Assembly (NCBI GenBank): GCA_028869135.1
Contig: JAGWTC010000004.1
Location: 1 to 64,000, forward strand
From: Rhodocyclaceae bacterium
Lineage (GTDB): Bacteria > Pseudomonadota > Gammaproteobacteria > Burkholderiales > Rhodocyclaceae
DNA: 64,000 nucleotides
Reading direction: 5' to 3'
Both the position numbers and the translations under genes were made by a program. Every line of letters begins with the position of its first letter. The stretch's first letter is position 1. The notes beneath the pieces are model-generated. The model was given only the letters and a program-made list of their open reading frames with translations. It searched no databases and had not been told where the DNA came from. Below, one piece after another: positions 15,410 to 27,060 of the stretch.

Positions 15410-15432
15410 CCCTCTCCCTGCAGGGGAGAGGG
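15410..15432. repeat. Imperfect palindrome in the hyi-glxR gap
   Basis: CCCTCTCCC and GGGGAGAGGG face each other around TGCA. Sequences of this CTCTCCC/GGGAGAG type are scattered in intergenic regions of many proteobacteria. It lies at the end of hyi and could form an mRNA hairpin that protects or separates the two messages. Confidence 0.5.
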
Positions 15433-15441
15433 GACTAACAG

Positions 15442-16218
15442 TTACAGCAGACCCTTGGCCCAGCCCAGGCCGGCGGTGGTGCCGTTGGCGGGCTTGTATT
15501 CGCAGCCGATCCAGCCATCGTAGCCGAGGCCGTCGATGAACTTGAACAGGAAGTCGTAGTTGATTTCGCCGGTGCCCGGTTCGTTGCGGCCGGGGTTGTC
15601 GGCGAGCTGCATGTGGGCGATGCGCGGCAGGTTGGCCTTGATGGTGTTGGCCAGTTCGCCTTCCATGCGCTGCATGTGATAGATGTCGTACTGGATGTAC
15701 AGGTTGTCGGAGCCGACGGCCTTGAACACGTCAAGCACTTGCGACGTGCGGTTCAGGTAGAAGCCGGGGATGTCGTAGGTGTTGATGTGCTCGGCCAGCA
15801 GCTTGATACCGGCGGCCTTGAGCTTGTCGGCGGCAAACTTGAGGTTGTCGACGACGGTCTGGGTGACCTTGTCGGCATCCACGCCCTTGGGGGAAATACC
15901 CGTCAAGCAATTGACTTGCTTGCAGCCGAGGGCGGTGGCGTATTCGATCGCCTTGCCAACGCCGTCCTGGAATTCGCTGACGCGATCCGGCAGGCAGGCG
16001 ATGCCGCGCTCGCCGCCAGCCCAGTCGCCGGCCGGCAGGTTGTGCAGAACCTGGGTCAGGCCGTTTTGCTTGAGCTTGTCGGCCAGTTCATTCTTGTCGT
16101 AGGCGTAGGGGAACAGGTACTCAACGCCCTTGAAGCCGTCCTTGGCAGCCGCTGCGAAGCGGTCCATGAAGTCGACTTCGTTGTAGAGCATCGTCAGGTT
16201 GGCAGCGAGTTTCGTCAT
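15442..16218 (-). CDS. hyi: Hydroxypyruvate isomerase
   Basis: The 258-residue TIM-barrel enzyme interconverts hydroxypyruvate and tartronate semialdehyde. Family marks are AANLTMLYNEVDFMDRF at the start, the EYLFPY strand, LLAEHINTYDIPG with the metal-binding Glu, YDIYHMQRMEG, and IAHMQLADNPGRNEPGTGEI, followed by GCEY. GGAG stands before the ATG at 16218. It sits between gcl and glxR, the usual place in glyoxylate-to-glycerate operons. Confidence 0.95.
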   Translation of the reverse strand: MTKLAANLTMLYNEVDFMDRFAAAAKDGFKGVEYLFPYAYDKNELADKLKQNGLTQVLHNLPAGDWAGGERGIACLPDRVSEFQDGVGKAIEYATALGCKQVNCLTGISPKGVDADKVTQTVVDNLKFAADKLKAAGIKLLAEHINTYDIPGFYLNRTSQVLDVFKAVGSDNLYIQYDIYHMQRMEGELANTIKANLPRIAHMQLADNPGRNEPGTGEINYDFLFKFIDGLGYDGWIGCEYKPANGTTAGLGWAKGLL

Positions 16219-16295
16219 GCTGATATCTCCGGATGATGTTATGAAAATTTGGTGTGAATGCTTGATGGCTGTCCGCGGAAACATTCCCGGGGGAC

Positions 16296-16332
16296 AAACA
16301 AACAGGCGGCCATTTTAGCCGCCTGTTTGTTT
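16296..16332. terminator. Terminator-type hairpin between gcl and hyi
   Basis: A 15-bp perfect stem (16296-16310 with 16318-16332) with a 7-base loop, placed 19 bases behind the gcl stop codon on the minus strand. It should end or strongly attenuate the gcl transcript, so hyi-glxR may have a separate promoter or depend on readthrough. Confidence 0.8.
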
Positions 16333-16350
16333 CGCTTCTACTACTACCGC

Positions 16351-18123
<1,773 letters not shown>

Positions 18124-18144
18124 AAACTAACTCCTAACTTCAAT

Positions 18145-18205
18145 CAAAAAATCTTGCCCCCAAGTGTTTCGGGGGAATATACAAAGGGGGCAGAGCCCCC
18201 TTTGT
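18145..18205 (-). terminator. Two hairpins between frc and gcl
   Basis: On the minus strand the frc message first meets an 11-bp perfect stem (18181-18191 with 18195-18205, loop of 3) and then a CCCCC/GGGGG hairpin (18157-18175) followed by T6 at 18145-18150. The pair can stop or attenuate transcription between frc and gcl. Confidence 0.6.
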
Positions 18206-18248
18206 TAGCAAAACATGGGGAAAAGTCTGGGCCTGGCGTGAGCCGGGA

Positions 18249-19493
18249 TCAAACTTTTCCGAAGGCGCCGGCAGCGCGCTTGGCGGCGATTTGCTCTTCA
18301 GTGTAGCCCAGCACTTCCTTCAGCACTTCGTCGGTGTGCTCGCCCAGCAGCGGAGCGGTGGTGATCTTGGCCGGCGAGGCCGACAGCTTGATCGGCATGC
18401 CGACGGTGAAGTGCTTGCCGCGCTTCGGATGATCGATCTCGATGTACATCTCGCGGGCACGCAGGTGCTCGTCGCTGGCCAGGTCTTCGGTGCCGAGAAC
18501 CGGGCCGCAAGGGACGTCGATCTCGTTGAAGATGGCCATCAGCTCGCGCTTGGTGTGGTGCGAGGCAAACTCGTTGAGCAGACGCCACATGGCCTTCTGG
18601 TTGGCACGACGATCGCCGATCTTGGCGAAGCGCGGATCGTGGGCCAGCTTTTCGCCGCCGACGAGGTTGGCGAGTGCCGGCCAGATGGCTTCCTGTACGA
18701 CAACGTAGAGGTAGTCGTTGATGCCGCCGCCCTTGCACTTGAGTGCATTGCCGAGCTGGCCGCCGCCGGAGTCGTTGCCGCCGCGCGGCACGTCGGTGAG
18801 GCCTTCGGTCGGAACCGAGAACTCGATCAGCGGGCCGTGCTGCAGACGCTGGTGGTCACGCATCTTGACGCGGCACAGATTGAACACGGCGTCCTGCATC
18901 GCGACTTCCACGTACTGGCCTTCGCCGGAGTGGGTGCGGTGGAACAGGGCGGCCAGAATGCCGATGGTGAAGTGCATGCCGGTACCGGTGTCGCCGATCT
19001 GGGCGCCAGTCACGGACGGGGGGCCATCGTTGAAGCCGGTGGTGGCCATTGCGCCGCCCATGGCTTGGGCGACGTTTTCATAGGCCTTGAAGTCAGCATA
19101 GGGGCCGGAGGAGCCGAAGCCCTTGACCGAAGCCATGATCAGCTTGGGGTTCAGCTTGTGGACTTCTTCCCAGGAGAAACCGAAGCGGTCGAGCACGCCC
19201 GGGCCGAAGTTTTCCATCAGGATGTCGGACTTCTTCAGCAGCTCGACGAAGGTGGCCTTGCCCTCTTCGCTCTTCATGTTCACGGTGATCGAACGCTTGT
19301 TGCAGTTCAGCATCGTGAAGTAGAGGCTGTCGACATCGGGAATGTCGCGCAGTTGGGTACGGGTGATATCGCCGGTGGGGGGCTCGAGCTTGATAACGTC
19401 GGCGCCCATCCATGCCAGCATCTGCGATGCGGCGGGGCCAGCCTGAACGTGGGTCATGTCGAGAACGCGCACGCCTGCAAGCGCTTTACTCAT
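18249..19493 (-). CDS. frc: Formyl-CoA:oxalate CoA-transferase
   Basis: The 414-residue class III CoA-transferase moves CoA from formyl-CoA to oxalate. The catalytic Asp of the family (Asp169 in Oxalobacter Frc) corresponds to D168 in TGAQIGDTGTG. The Gly-rich loop that guards the active site is present (SGGGQLG). LLKKSDILMENFGPG and the N-terminal VLDMTHVQAGP are also diagnostic. GAGGAAAG stands before the ATG. It leads the frc-gcl-hyi-glxR row and works with oxc at 24475. Confidence 0.96.
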   Translation of the reverse strand: MSKALAGVRVLDMTHVQAGPAASQMLAWMGADVIKLEPPTGDITRTQLRDIPDVDSLYFTMLNCNKRSITVNMKSEEGKATFVELLKKSDILMENFGPGVLDRFGFSWEEVHKLNPKLIMASVKGFGSSGPYADFKAYENVAQAMGGAMATTGFNDGPPSVTGAQIGDTGTGMHFTIGILAALFHRTHSGEGQYVEVAMQDAVFNLCRVKMRDHQRLQHGPLIEFSVPTEGLTDVPRGGNDSGGGQLGNALKCKGGGINDYLYVVVQEAIWPALANLVGGEKLAHDPRFAKIGDRRANQKAMWRLLNEFASHHTKRELMAIFNEIDVPCGPVLGTEDLASDEHLRAREMYIEIDHPKRGKHFTVGMPIKLSASPAKITTAPLLGEHTDEVLKEVLGYTEEQIAAKRAAGAFGKV

Positions 19494-19855
19494 ACTTCTT
19501 TCCTCAAAAAATCTTCGTTAATGTCGAAGTGCGCGCCCGATGAAAAGGCATGCACGAGTAATTACGTGATTTCCGTGACGGGGGGTGTGACGCGGAAAGA
19601 AACGACGCAGCGGCGCTCGAAGGTCGGGCAAGGCCCGGACGGGATAGAACCCTTCACGCGCAGAAAAACGGCGAACCGTTGTGCGGTCCGCCGCGTTTCG
19701 AGTTCGTTAGTTTAAGCCAAAGCCCGCGTTTCGGCTAGTGTTATCAAGTTCCTTGGTTTTGTATAAGGAATCCGTAAAAAGCCGTGCGCATCCATTGATT
19801 TGCTGCGCTGCAGAAAGCAAAAATCCTTATGGTGCGAACGGACTATCCCCCAAGT
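19494..19855. other. Upstream region of frc
   Basis: This gap contains no supported gene. It must carry the frc promoter and probably its control sites. TTCCTT and AAGGAA face each other with a 10-base spacer at 19749-19770, an operator-like inverted motif. CGCGTTTCG occurs twice in direct order (about 19691 and 19726). I could not fix a -35/-10 pair with confidence. Confidence 0.5.
19749..19770. promoter_or_regulatory. Operator-like inverted motif upstream of frc
   Basis: TTCCTT-N10-AAGGAA, the adjoining bases also being partly symmetric. Spacing is in the range used by dimeric regulators. No regulator gene is adjacent. Confidence 0.3.
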
Positions 19856-19883
19856 AAAAAGCCCCGCCGAAGCGGGGCTTGTT
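19855..19883 (-). terminator. Terminator of pyk
   Basis: On the minus strand AAGCCCCGC-TTCG-GCGGGGCTT is followed by TTTTTA. It lies about 50 bases behind the pyk stop. The same hairpin appears at 111-138 as part of the inverted repeat, with a different sequence beyond the stem. Confidence 0.9.
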
Positions 19884-19993
19884 GTTTGAATTAGCCGTCC
19901 CGGAGCGGTGGGCGCCGGGAGCAATACAGACCTCAATCCACCTTGGCGATATGCAGGAGGTTGGTGGTACCGGACTGACCGAAGGGGAGGCCG
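19859..19993. repeat. Right arm of the 135-bp perfect inverted repeat
   Basis: Exact reverse complement of bases 1-135. It covers the last 61 bases of pyk, the spacer and the terminator stem. Confidence 0.95.
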
Positions 19994-21351
19994 GCGATGA
20001 TGACGACGTTGTCGCCTTGTTTGGCGAAGCCCTCGGTCTTGGCGGCGGAGCAGCCGAGCTCGACCATCTGCTGAACGCGGTCGATCTCCTGGAAGGGCAG
20101 CGGATGCACGCCCCAGCAGAAAGTCAGACGGCGGGCGGTCTGGATCGACGGGGTCAGGCCCAGGATCGGGGTGGACGGACGCTCACGTGCGGCACGCAGA
20201 GCCGTAAAGCCCGACGAGGTGTAGGTGATGGTGGCGGCCGGACGGATGAGGCCGGTGATCTCGCCCAGGGCGCCGCAGACGGCGTCCGGCACGGTGGCTT
20301 CGGGCGGAGTGCGGGCGGCATCGACATTCTTCTGATAGACCGGATCCTGCTCCACGCGCTTGATGATGCGATCCATCATCGCAATGGCTTCGACCGGGAA
20401 GTTGCCCGAAGCGGATTCGGCCGACAGCATGACCGTGTCCGAACCTTCATAGATGGCGGTAGCCACGTCCGACGCTTCGGCGCGGGTCGGGACCGGCGAA
20501 TTGATCATCGATTCCAGCATTTGGGTCGCGATGACGACCGGCTTGCCCAGGCGGCGGCAGGTGCTGACCATGCGACGCTGCATTTCCGGCACATACTCGG
20601 GCGGCATTTCCACGCCCAGGTCGCCGCGGGCGACCATGATGCCGTCGCACAGACGGGTGATTTCTTCGAGGTGGTCCATCGCCATCGGCTTCTCGAGCTT
20701 GGCCATGATCCAGGCGCGGTCGCCGATGATCTCGCGGGCTTCGATGATGTCCTCGGGACGCTGCACAAAGGACAGCGCCACCCAGTCGATGCCCAGGCCC
20801 AGCGCATAGTCGAGATCCTTCAGGTCCTTCGGGGTCAGGGGGCTGATCGGCAGGACGGCGTCCGGCACATTCACACCCTTGCGGTCGGAGATCGCGCCCG
20901 GCACCACCACGGTGGTCTCGGCGAAGTCACGGCCGCAGGCATCGACGCGCACGCGCACCTTGCCGTCGTCGACGAGCAGATTGGTGCCCGGCTTGATGGC
21001 CGCGAAGATTTCCGGGTGCTTCAGCATGACGCGGGTCTTGTCGCCCGGGATGTCCTGCATGTCGAAGCGGAACTTGTCGCCGACGTTGAGGTGGATCTTG
21101 CCTTCCGCGAAGGTGCCGACGCGCAGCTTCGGGCCTTGCAGGTCGAGCAGCACGCCGATCGGACGACCGACTTCCTTCTCGACTTCACGGATGGTGTTGA
21201 GACGCTCGGTGTGGTCGGCATGGGTGCCGTGGCTGAAGTTCAGACGGAAGACGTCGGCACCGGCCAGGAACAGTTCCTTGATCTTCTCTTTGCTGGAACT
21301 GGCGGGGCCGAGGGTGGCGATGATCTTCGCATTGCGTTGACGGCGATTCAT
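19933..21351 (-). CDS. pyk: Pyruvate kinase
   Basis: The 472-residue enzyme converts phosphoenolpyruvate and ADP to pyruvate and ATP. It shows RNAKIIATLGPASS, FRLNFSHGTHADH, the catalytic signature IMAKLEKPMAMDHLEEI, ARGDLGVEMPPE, and PTRAEASDVATAIYEGSD. Length is usual for the family. AAGGAG stands before the ATG. It is 41 bases behind ttuD, so the pair forms an operon that takes glycerate to pyruvate, completing the glyoxylate route. Its 3' end is duplicated in inverted form at the left edge of the window. Confidence 0.97.
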   Translation of the reverse strand: MNRRQRNAKIIATLGPASSSKEKIKELFLAGADVFRLNFSHGTHADHTERLNTIREVEKEVGRPIGVLLDLQGPKLRVGTFAEGKIHLNVGDKFRFDMQDIPGDKTRVMLKHPEIFAAIKPGTNLLVDDGKVRVRVDACGRDFAETTVVVPGAISDRKGVNVPDAVLPISPLTPKDLKDLDYALGLGIDWVALSFVQRPEDIIEAREIIGDRAWIMAKLEKPMAMDHLEEITRLCDGIMVARGDLGVEMPPEYVPEMQRRMVSTCRRLGKPVVIATQMLESMINSPVPTRAEASDVATAIYEGSDTVMLSAESASGNFPVEAIAMMDRIIKRVEQDPVYQKNVDAARTPPEATVPDAVCGALGEITGLIRPAATITYTSSGFTALRAARERPSTPILGLTPSIQTARRLTFCWGVHPLPFQEIDRVQQMVELGCSAAKTEGFAKQGDNVVIIAGLPFGQSGTTNLLHIAKVD

Positions 21352-21392
21352 TGACTGCTCTCCTTGATTTGAATTTGAATTCTGATGGATGT

Positions 21393-22676
21393 TTATTTCT
21401 TGATCGCGTCAGCCGTGATGAGGATGGCGCGGAAATCGTTGACGTTGGTACGGGTGGCACCGGTGACGACGAGGTCGTCGATGCCCTTGAAGAAGTTGTA
21501 GCCGTCGTTGTTGGCCAGCATGGCCTTGGCGCTGATGCCCTTTGCAGTTGCACGGGCCAGAGTATCGGGGGTCATGATTGCACCCGCATTATCCTCGGTG
21601 CCGTCGATACCGTCGGTGTCGGCGGCGATCGCATACACACCCGGCAGGCCGTCCAGCGCCACGGTCAGCGCCAGCAGGAACTCGGCATCGCGTCCGCCAC
21701 GGCCATGGCCGCGTACGGTGACGGTGGTCTCGCCACCGGACAGGATCACGCACGGGACGGCGGCCGGTTGACCATGGCCAACCACCTGGCGGGCGATCGA
21801 AGCATGCACCAGCGCGACATCGCGCGATTCGCCTTCGATGCTGTCGCCGAGCACCACGGTCTTGAGCCCGAGCTTCTCGGCTTCCGCCACCGCGGCTTGC
21901 AGCGACTGCTGGGCGGTGGCGATGACCGTGGTGGTGACGCGCGCAAGGCGCGGATCACCCGGTTTAGGTGTCTCTTCTTTAGCGGCCTTCAGGTGCTCGA
22001 TGGCGGCTGCCGGCTCGCTGATGTTGTACTTGTTGAGGATCGCCAGCGCATCGGCAAAGGTGGTCGGGTCGGCGACGGTGGGGCCGGAAGCGACGACCGA
22101 AGGATCATCGCCCGGCACGTCGGAGATCACCAGCGACACCACTTGCGCCGGCGCGCAGGCGGCGGCGAGGCGACCGCCCTTGATGGCGGAGAGGTGCTTG
22201 CGCACGCAGTTCATTTCCGAGATGTTGGCGCCGGATTTGAGCAGGGCTTTATTGACGGCCTGCTTGTCGGCGAGCGTGAGGCCGTCGGCCGGCAGGGCCA
22301 AGAGCGCCGAACCGCCGCCGGAGATGAGGCACAGCACCAGATCATCCGCGGTCAGGCCCTGCACCAGTTCCCACATGCGACCGGCAGCGGCGCGGCCGGC
22401 GGCGTCGGGCACCGGGTGGGCGGCTTCGACGACTTCAATATGCTGGGTGGCTTCGCCGTGGGCGTAGCGCGTCACGACCAGACCGGAGATGGGGCCATCC
22501 CAGGCAGCTTCGACGGCGGCGGCCATGGAGGCGGCGGCTTTACCGGCGCCGATGACGATGGTGCGGCCCTTGGGTTTCCTGGGCAGATGTTGGGCCAGGG
22601 TCTGGGCCGGCAGGGCGGCGCCGACGGCGGCGTTGAAGAGCTGGGAGAGGATGGCGCGGGGATCAGGTGTCGTCAT
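21393..22676 (-). CDS. ttuD: Glycerate 2-kinase (MOFRL/TtuD family)
   Basis: The 427-residue protein is of the glycerate 2-kinase (GckA/TtuD) family, once annotated hydroxypyruvate reductase. It should phosphorylate glycerate from GlxR to 2-phosphoglycerate. The N-terminal domain has VIGAGKAAASMA (residues 41-52) and CLISGGGSALLALP; the C-terminal MOFRL domain has ILSGGETTVTVRGHGRGGRDAE cut at GRGGRN-type loop. The linking motif GDDPSVVASGPT is present. It is the first gene of the ttuD-pyk operon. Confidence 0.93.
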   Translation of the reverse strand: MTTPDPRAILSQLFNAAVGAALPAQTLAQHLPRKPKGRTIVIGAGKAAASMAAAVEAAWDGPISGLVVTRYAHGEATQHIEVVEAAHPVPDAAGRAAAGRMWELVQGLTADDLVLCLISGGGSALLALPADGLTLADKQAVNKALLKSGANISEMNCVRKHLSAIKGGRLAAACAPAQVVSLVISDVPGDDPSVVASGPTVADPTTFADALAILNKYNISEPAAAIEHLKAAKEETPKPGDPRLARVTTTVIATAQQSLQAAVAEAEKLGLKTVVLGDSIEGESRDVALVHASIARQVVGHGQPAAVPCVILSGGETTVTVRGHGRGGRDAEFLLALTVALDGLPGVYAIAADTDGIDGTEDNAGAIMTPDTLARATAKGISAKAMLANNDGYNFFKGIDDLVVTGATRTNVNDFRAILITADAIKK

Positions 22677-22925
22677 GGGACTGGCGCGTAGAGGGCGGTC
22701 ATGCAGTAATCAACGTTCAGGGGCAGCCATACCAAAGCAGCGGATAACAAAAAGCGCCCGCCTGCCTGAATTCGCGTGGGAATCGCGCGGCAATGGGGCG
22801 CTCCGTTTCCAGCGGGGGGCGGCATCGCTGACGATATCGAAATCCATCATTCAGCGGCTGCGAATCGACCGTAAAACCGTTGTCGAATCCGCGCCAATCC
22901 CCGGTATTACTGCCCGAAAGAGTGC
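22677..22925. other. Gap between the divergent ttuD and oxlT genes
   Basis: No gene is supported in the 356 bases between the start codons. The part near oxlT carries its promoter. AGCGCCC (about 22755) and GGGGCGCT (about 22795) face each other over 30 bases and could pair in RNA. The ttuD promoter was not identified. Confidence 0.4.
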
Positions 22926-22954
22926 TTGACATTATCCCATGCCGCCGACACTAT
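22926..22954 (+). promoter_or_regulatory. Putative oxlT promoter
   Basis: TTGACA (22926-22931), a 17-base spacer and CACTAT (22949-22954). The -35 is a perfect consensus and the spacing is ideal. The start codon is 78 bases further on. Confidence 0.55.
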
Positions 22955-23032
22955 GGCAAGGCTGCGCCTGCCTTGGCAAATGGGACCCAAGGCGTTGAAA
23001 CCATAAGAATTCCGAGAACGAGGAGAGAGGCC

Positions 23033-24340
23033 ATGTCAGTCGCGATGACGGCAGAGGGCGGCGGTCAGAAGGCAGCGCCTGCCGCGCTGAACAATCCCTG
23101 GGTACAACTGTTCTTCGGCATCGTCTGCATGGCGACGATCGCCAATCTGCAATATGCCTGGCCGCTGTTCCGCGGCCCGATCGCTACGACCTTCGGCTGG
23201 AATGCGCCGGCCGTGGAAATCTCCTTCACCATCTTCCTGGTGGTGCAGACGTGGCTGGTGCCGCTTGAAGGCTTCCTCATCGACAAGTACGGCTCACGCC
23301 CCCTGATCATCTTCGGCGGTGCGCTGTGCGGCCTCAGCTGGGTGCTCTACGCCTCCATCGGCTCGCTGGCGCAGCTCTATCTGGCGGCCTGCATCGGCGG
23401 CATCGGCGCCGGTTGCGTGTATGGCGCCTGCGTGGCGAATGCCTTGAAGTGGTTCCCGACCCAGCGCGGCCTCGCCGTGGGTCTCACCGCCGCCGGTTAC
23501 GGCGCGGGTGCTGCAATTACCGTGGGCCCGGTGGCGGCCATGATCAAGGCCGACGGTTACCACGAGGCCTTCATGTATTTCGGCATTGCCCAGGGCCTGA
23601 TCGTGGTGGTCATGGGGTTCCTGATCGCGCGTCCGACCATGGAGATCGAGGCGCAAAAGCCCGTTCTCGCCGGCGCGACCGAATACAACGCGCGGCCCAT
23701 GGAAATTCTGCGCGAGCCGACCTTCTGGATGATGTATCTGATGTTTACGCTGATGGTTGCGGCCGGCACCATCGTGACGCAGCAACTGGGCGGTCTGGGC
23801 AAGGAGTTCGGGGTGACCAAGACCACCGAGATTCCGATCCTGGCCTTCCTGACCCTGACGCTGGCCCAGGACGTGGGCCGGGTGGTGAACGGTTTGACCC
23901 GCCCCTTCTTCGGCTGGATCTCGGACAGCTTCGGCCGCGAGAACACCATGTTCACGGCCTTCATGCTGTTCGCCCTATCAATTGTATTAATGGCGACCGC
24001 CGGCCATTCGCCGCTGGTCTTTGTGCTCATGATCATCGCCATCCCGCTGCTCTGGGGCGAGGTCTATGCGATCTTCCCGGCCGCCTGCGCCGACAGCTTC
24101 GGCCACAAGCACGCCGCCACCAATGCCGGCATTCTCTACACCGCCAAGGGCACCGCCAACCTCCTCGTCCCCTTCGGCCCCGTCATCATCTCCGCCACCG
24201 GCAACTACGAGCCCCTCCTCTACCTCACCGCCACCATGGCCGCCATCGCCGCCATCCTCGCTCTCAAAGTCCTCAAACCCATGCGCACAAACCTCCAAAA
24301 GAAGTTTGATGCACTCTATGCCGCAGGTAAGGGACATTGA
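23033..24340 (+). CDS. oxlT: Oxalate/formate antiporter (MFS, OxlT family)
   Basis: The 435-residue protein has twelve predicted membrane segments and belongs to the major facilitator OxlT group. Oxalobacter OxlT binds oxalate with Arg272 and Lys355. The matching residues appear to be R290 in GLTRPFFGW and K372 in LYTAKGTAN. It should import oxalate in exchange for formate across the inner membrane. The start at 23033 has GAGGAGAGAG upstream; longer in-frame starts to 22880 lack support. It is followed after 134 bases by oxc. Confidence 0.92.
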   Translation: MSVAMTAEGGGQKAAPAALNNPWVQLFFGIVCMATIANLQYAWPLFRGPIATTFGWNAPAVEISFTIFLVVQTWLVPLEGFLIDKYGSRPLIIFGGALCGLSWVLYASIGSLAQLYLAACIGGIGAGCVYGACVANALKWFPTQRGLAVGLTAAGYGAGAAITVGPVAAMIKADGYHEAFMYFGIAQGLIVVVMGFLIARPTMEIEAQKPVLAGATEYNARPMEILREPTFWMMYLMFTLMVAAGTIVTQQLGGLGKEFGVTKTTEIPILAFLTLTLAQDVGRVVNGLTRPFFGWISDSFGRENTMFTAFMLFALSIVLMATAGHSPLVFVLMIIAIPLLWGEVYAIFPAACADSFGHKHAATNAGILYTAKGTANLLVPFGPVIISATGNYEPLLYLTATMAAIAAILALKVLKPMRTNLQKKFDALYAAGKGH

Positions 24341-24378
24341 GGTTACAATCAAAGGATTAACGAATTGACCTTGTGGGG

Positions 24379-24395
24379 CCGCCGTACGGCGGTTT
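24379..24395 (+). terminator. Small hairpin between oxlT and oxc
   Basis: CCGCCG-TA-CGGCGG followed by TTT. It is short and the T-run is weak, so it may only attenuate readthrough from oxlT into oxc. Confidence 0.35.
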
Positions 24396-24474
24396 CGTTC
24401 GCAAGACCTGGCAGCACCCTTAAGTAAATCCAAAAACGAATAACGTTTTACACAGACACAGCAAGGAGCATCAC

Positions 24475-26202
24475 ATGTCCTCAGTAGCAACTCAGGCCGC
24501 ACCGGTCGCCGAAGGCGTAGAACTGACCGACGGCTTCAATCTCCTGATGGATGCCCTCGAAATGAACGGCATCAAGAACATCTACGGTCTGCTCGGCATT
24601 CCCGTGACCGAAGTGGGTCGTATGTGGCAAGCCCGCGGCAACAACTTCTACAGCTTCCGCAACGAACAGAACGCCGGCTACGCCGCCTCTGTCGCCGGTT
24701 ATCTGACCAAGAAGCCCGGTATCTGCGTGACCGTGTCCGCTCCCGGCTTCCTGAACGGCCTGACCGCGCTGGCCAACGCCACCACCAACTGCTTCCCGAT
24801 GATTCTGATCTCCGGCTCCTCCGAGCGCGAGATCGTCGACCTGATGCAAGGCGACTACGAAGAAATGGACCAGTTGAACATCGCCCGTCCGTTCTGCAAG
24901 GCCTCCTTCCGCGTCAACCGTCCGGAAGACATCGGCGTTGCCGTCATCCGCGCTGTCCGTACCGCCGTTTCCGGCCGTCCGGGCGGCGTCTATCTGGACA
25001 TCCCGGCCCGTCTGTTCAGCACCACCATGGCAGCCCTCGAAGGCGAGAAGTCGCTGTGGGTTCCGGTTGATCCGGCTCCGGCCCAGATCCCGGCTCCGTC
25101 CGCCGTCAAGCGCGCTGCTGACCTGATCAAGGGCGCCAAGAAGCCGCTGATCCTGTTCGGCAAGGGTGCTGCCTACGCTCAGTGCGACGCTGACATTCTG
25201 TCTTTCGTTGAAGAAACCGGCATCCCCTTCACCCCGATGTCGATGGCCAAGGGCCTGGTCTCCGACCTGCACCCGCAATGTGCCGCCGCCGCCCGCTCGC
25301 TGGTGCTGCAAGAGTCCGACGTCGTGATTCTGGTCGGCGCCCGCCTGAACTGGCTGCTGGCCCACGGCAAGGGCAAGACCTGGGGTTCGGAGCCGAAGAA
25401 GTTCGTCCAGATCGACATTCAGGCCAACGAAATCGACAGCAACGTGCCGATCGCCGCTCCGCTGGTTGGCGACGTGCAGTCCTGCATCAACGCCCTGCGC
25501 GCTGAACTGAAGGGCTTCAAGGCTCCGGCTGAATGGCTGTCCGGCGTTGCCGACAAGCACTCCGGCACCCGCGCCAAGCTGGCTGCCAAGCTGTCGACCG
25601 CCACTCCGGTCATGAACTACCACAACTCGCTCGGCGCCATCCGCGACGTGCTGAAGAACCACCCCGACACCATCCTGGTGAACGAAGGCGCCAACGCCCT
25701 CGACAACGCCCGTATGGTCATCGACCAGTACCTGCCGCGCAAGCGTGTCGACACCGGCACCTGGGGCGTCATGGGTATCGGCATGGGTTCCGCAGCCGCC
25801 GCTGCTGTCGAATCCGGCAAGCCGGTCGTCGCCATTTGTGGTGACTCCGCTTTCGGTTTCTCGGGCATGGAATACGAGACCCTGACCCGCTACAACCTGC
25901 CGGTCACCGTCATCATCATGAACAACGGCGGTATCTACCGCGGCGACGAAGCCAGCCCGGATCACCAGATCTCGTGCATGCTGTTCAACCCGAAGACCCG
26001 TTACGACCAGTTCTCCATCGCCCTGGGCGGTGAAGGCGTGCGCGTGACGACTCCGGAAGAACTGAGCAAGGCTCTGGAAGCCTCGATCAAGTCCGGCAAG
26101 ACCACCATCATCGACGCGATCATCGATCCGGGCGCGGGTGTCGAGTCCGGCCGTATCGGCAACCTGAACATCGTCTCCACCATCGGCAAGAAGAAGAAGT
26201 AA
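24475..26202 (+). CDS. oxc: Oxalyl-CoA decarboxylase
   Basis: The 575-residue ThDP enzyme decarboxylates oxalyl-CoA to formyl-CoA. It has [12 protein letters not shown], the activating Glu in [41 protein letters not shown], and the ThDP/Mg motif [19 protein letters not shown] with [10 protein letters not shown]. The start has AAGGAG upstream. Codon use is strongly biased, suggesting a very abundant protein. Together with Frc it forms the oxalate decarboxylation cycle; formate leaves by OxlT. Confidence 0.97.
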   Translation: MSSVATQAAPVAEGVELTDGFNLLMDALEMNGIKNIYGLLGIPVTEVGRMWQARGNNFYSFRNEQNAGYAASVAGYLTKKPGICVTVSAPGFLNGLTALANATTNCFPMILISGSSEREIVDLMQGDYEEMDQLNIARPFCKASFRVNRPEDIGVAVIRAVRTAVSGRPGGVYLDIPARLFSTTMAALEGEKSLWVPVDPAPAQIPAPSAVKRAADLIKGAKKPLILFGKGAAYAQCDADILSFVEETGIPFTPMSMAKGLVSDLHPQCAAAARSLVLQESDVVILVGARLNWLLAHGKGKTWGSEPKKFVQIDIQANEIDSNVPIAAPLVGDVQSCINALRAELKGFKAPAEWLSGVADKHSGTRAKLAAKLSTATPVMNYHNSLGAIRDVLKNHPDTILVNEGANALDNARMVIDQYLPRKRVDTGTWGVMGIGMGSAAAAAVESGKPVVAICGDSAFGFSGMEYETLTRYNLPVTVIIMNNGGIYRGDEASPDHQISCMLFNPKTRYDQFSIALGGEGVRVTTPEELSKALEASIKSGKTTIIDAIIDPGAGVESGRIGNLNIVSTIGKKKK

Positions 26203-26256
26203 TTCTTCCGCCGCGAAGATCGGGCCGGCCACGGCCTGATCAACGATGTAAGACTC

Positions 26257-26292
26257 AATGCCCCTTGAAGCGATTCAAGGGGCATTTTCTTT
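26257..26292 (+). terminator. Terminator of oxc
   Basis: A 13-bp perfect stem AATGCCCCTTGAA/TTCAAGGGGCATT with loop GCGA and a T-rich tail, about 55 bases behind the stop codon. Confidence 0.92.
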
Positions 26293-26307
26293 ATCGAGCC
26301 TGCCGCC

Positions 26308-27060
26308 ATGTACCGCTACTTCTACTTTCCCGACCGCATCTCGTACGGCACCCCGGCCGACGCCGGCCATGCCTGCGAAGATGTGCGCTTCCGCAGCGCC
26401 GACGGCACAACGCTGGCCGGCTGGTTCATCCGCGCCACAGCAGAAAGGCCGCTGGGCACAGTCGTGCATATGCACGGCAATGCGCAAAACATGAGCGCCC
26501 ATTGGCCCTATGCCGAGTGGCTGCTGGAGGCTGGCTACAATGTATTCACCTTCGACTATCGCGGCTACGGCAATTCGCCGGGCAGGCCCGAGCCCAGGGG
26601 TCTGTTCGAGGATGCCGTTGCTGCGCTCGATTATGTGCGCAGTCGCGCCGACACAGCCAGGCTGTGCGTGTTCGGCCAGAGTCTGGGCGGCATGCTGGCG
26701 ATTGCGGCGGCGGCGGCCAGCCCGCAGGACGTCTGCGCCGTGCTTGCCGAAGCGCCGGTTCACTCCTACAGTGCCTGGGCCGAAGACCAGATGCCGGAAA
26801 AGGAGCTCGTGCTCGACGACAGCTACTGCGCCAGCACGCACGTCGCGGCCCTGGCGCCCATCCCGCTGCTGCTGCTGCACAGCCCCGGGGATCGCGTGGT
26901 GCCCTACGCGCATTCGCAGCAATTGCTGGCAGCGGCCGGCGAGCCCAGGCAGCTCGTCACCATCCCGGACGGCGAGCACAACGACGCCATGACGGAGCGC
27001 CACGGCACACGCTATCAGGATATCGCTGCAGCCTTCTTTCGGCAGGCTTGCGGGCAATGA
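26308..27060 (+). CDS. Alpha/beta hydrolase (BEM46/YfhR-like)
   Basis: The 250-residue protein is a serine alpha/beta hydrolase. It shows the oxyanion strand [20 protein letters not shown], the nucleophile elbow FGQSLGG, Asp in HSPGDRVVP, and His in DGEHND. It is soluble or peripherally bound; no signal peptide is clear. The substrate is unknown. Its stop codon overlaps the next start (ATGA), so the two are translationally coupled. Confidence 0.88.
   Translation: MYRYFYFPDRISYGTPADAGHACEDVRFRSADGTTLAGWFIRATAERPLGTVVHMHGNAQNMSAHWPYAEWLLEAGYNVFTFDYRGYGNSPGRPEPRGLFEDAVAALDYVRSRADTARLCVFGQSLGGMLAIAAAAASPQDVCAVLAEAPVHSYSAWAEDQMPEKELVLDDSYCASTHVAALAPIPLLLLHSPGDRVVPYAHSQQLLAAAGEPRQLVTIPDGEHNDAMTERHGTRYQDIAAAFFRQACGQ

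Noticed and set aside
19879-21354. Plus-strand frame opposite pyk
   Set aside because: Shadow; pyk has all its motifs on the minus strand.
24481-26232. Long minus-strand frame opposite oxc
   Set aside because: Same reason: shadow of oxc; no ribosome site and no recognisable protein.
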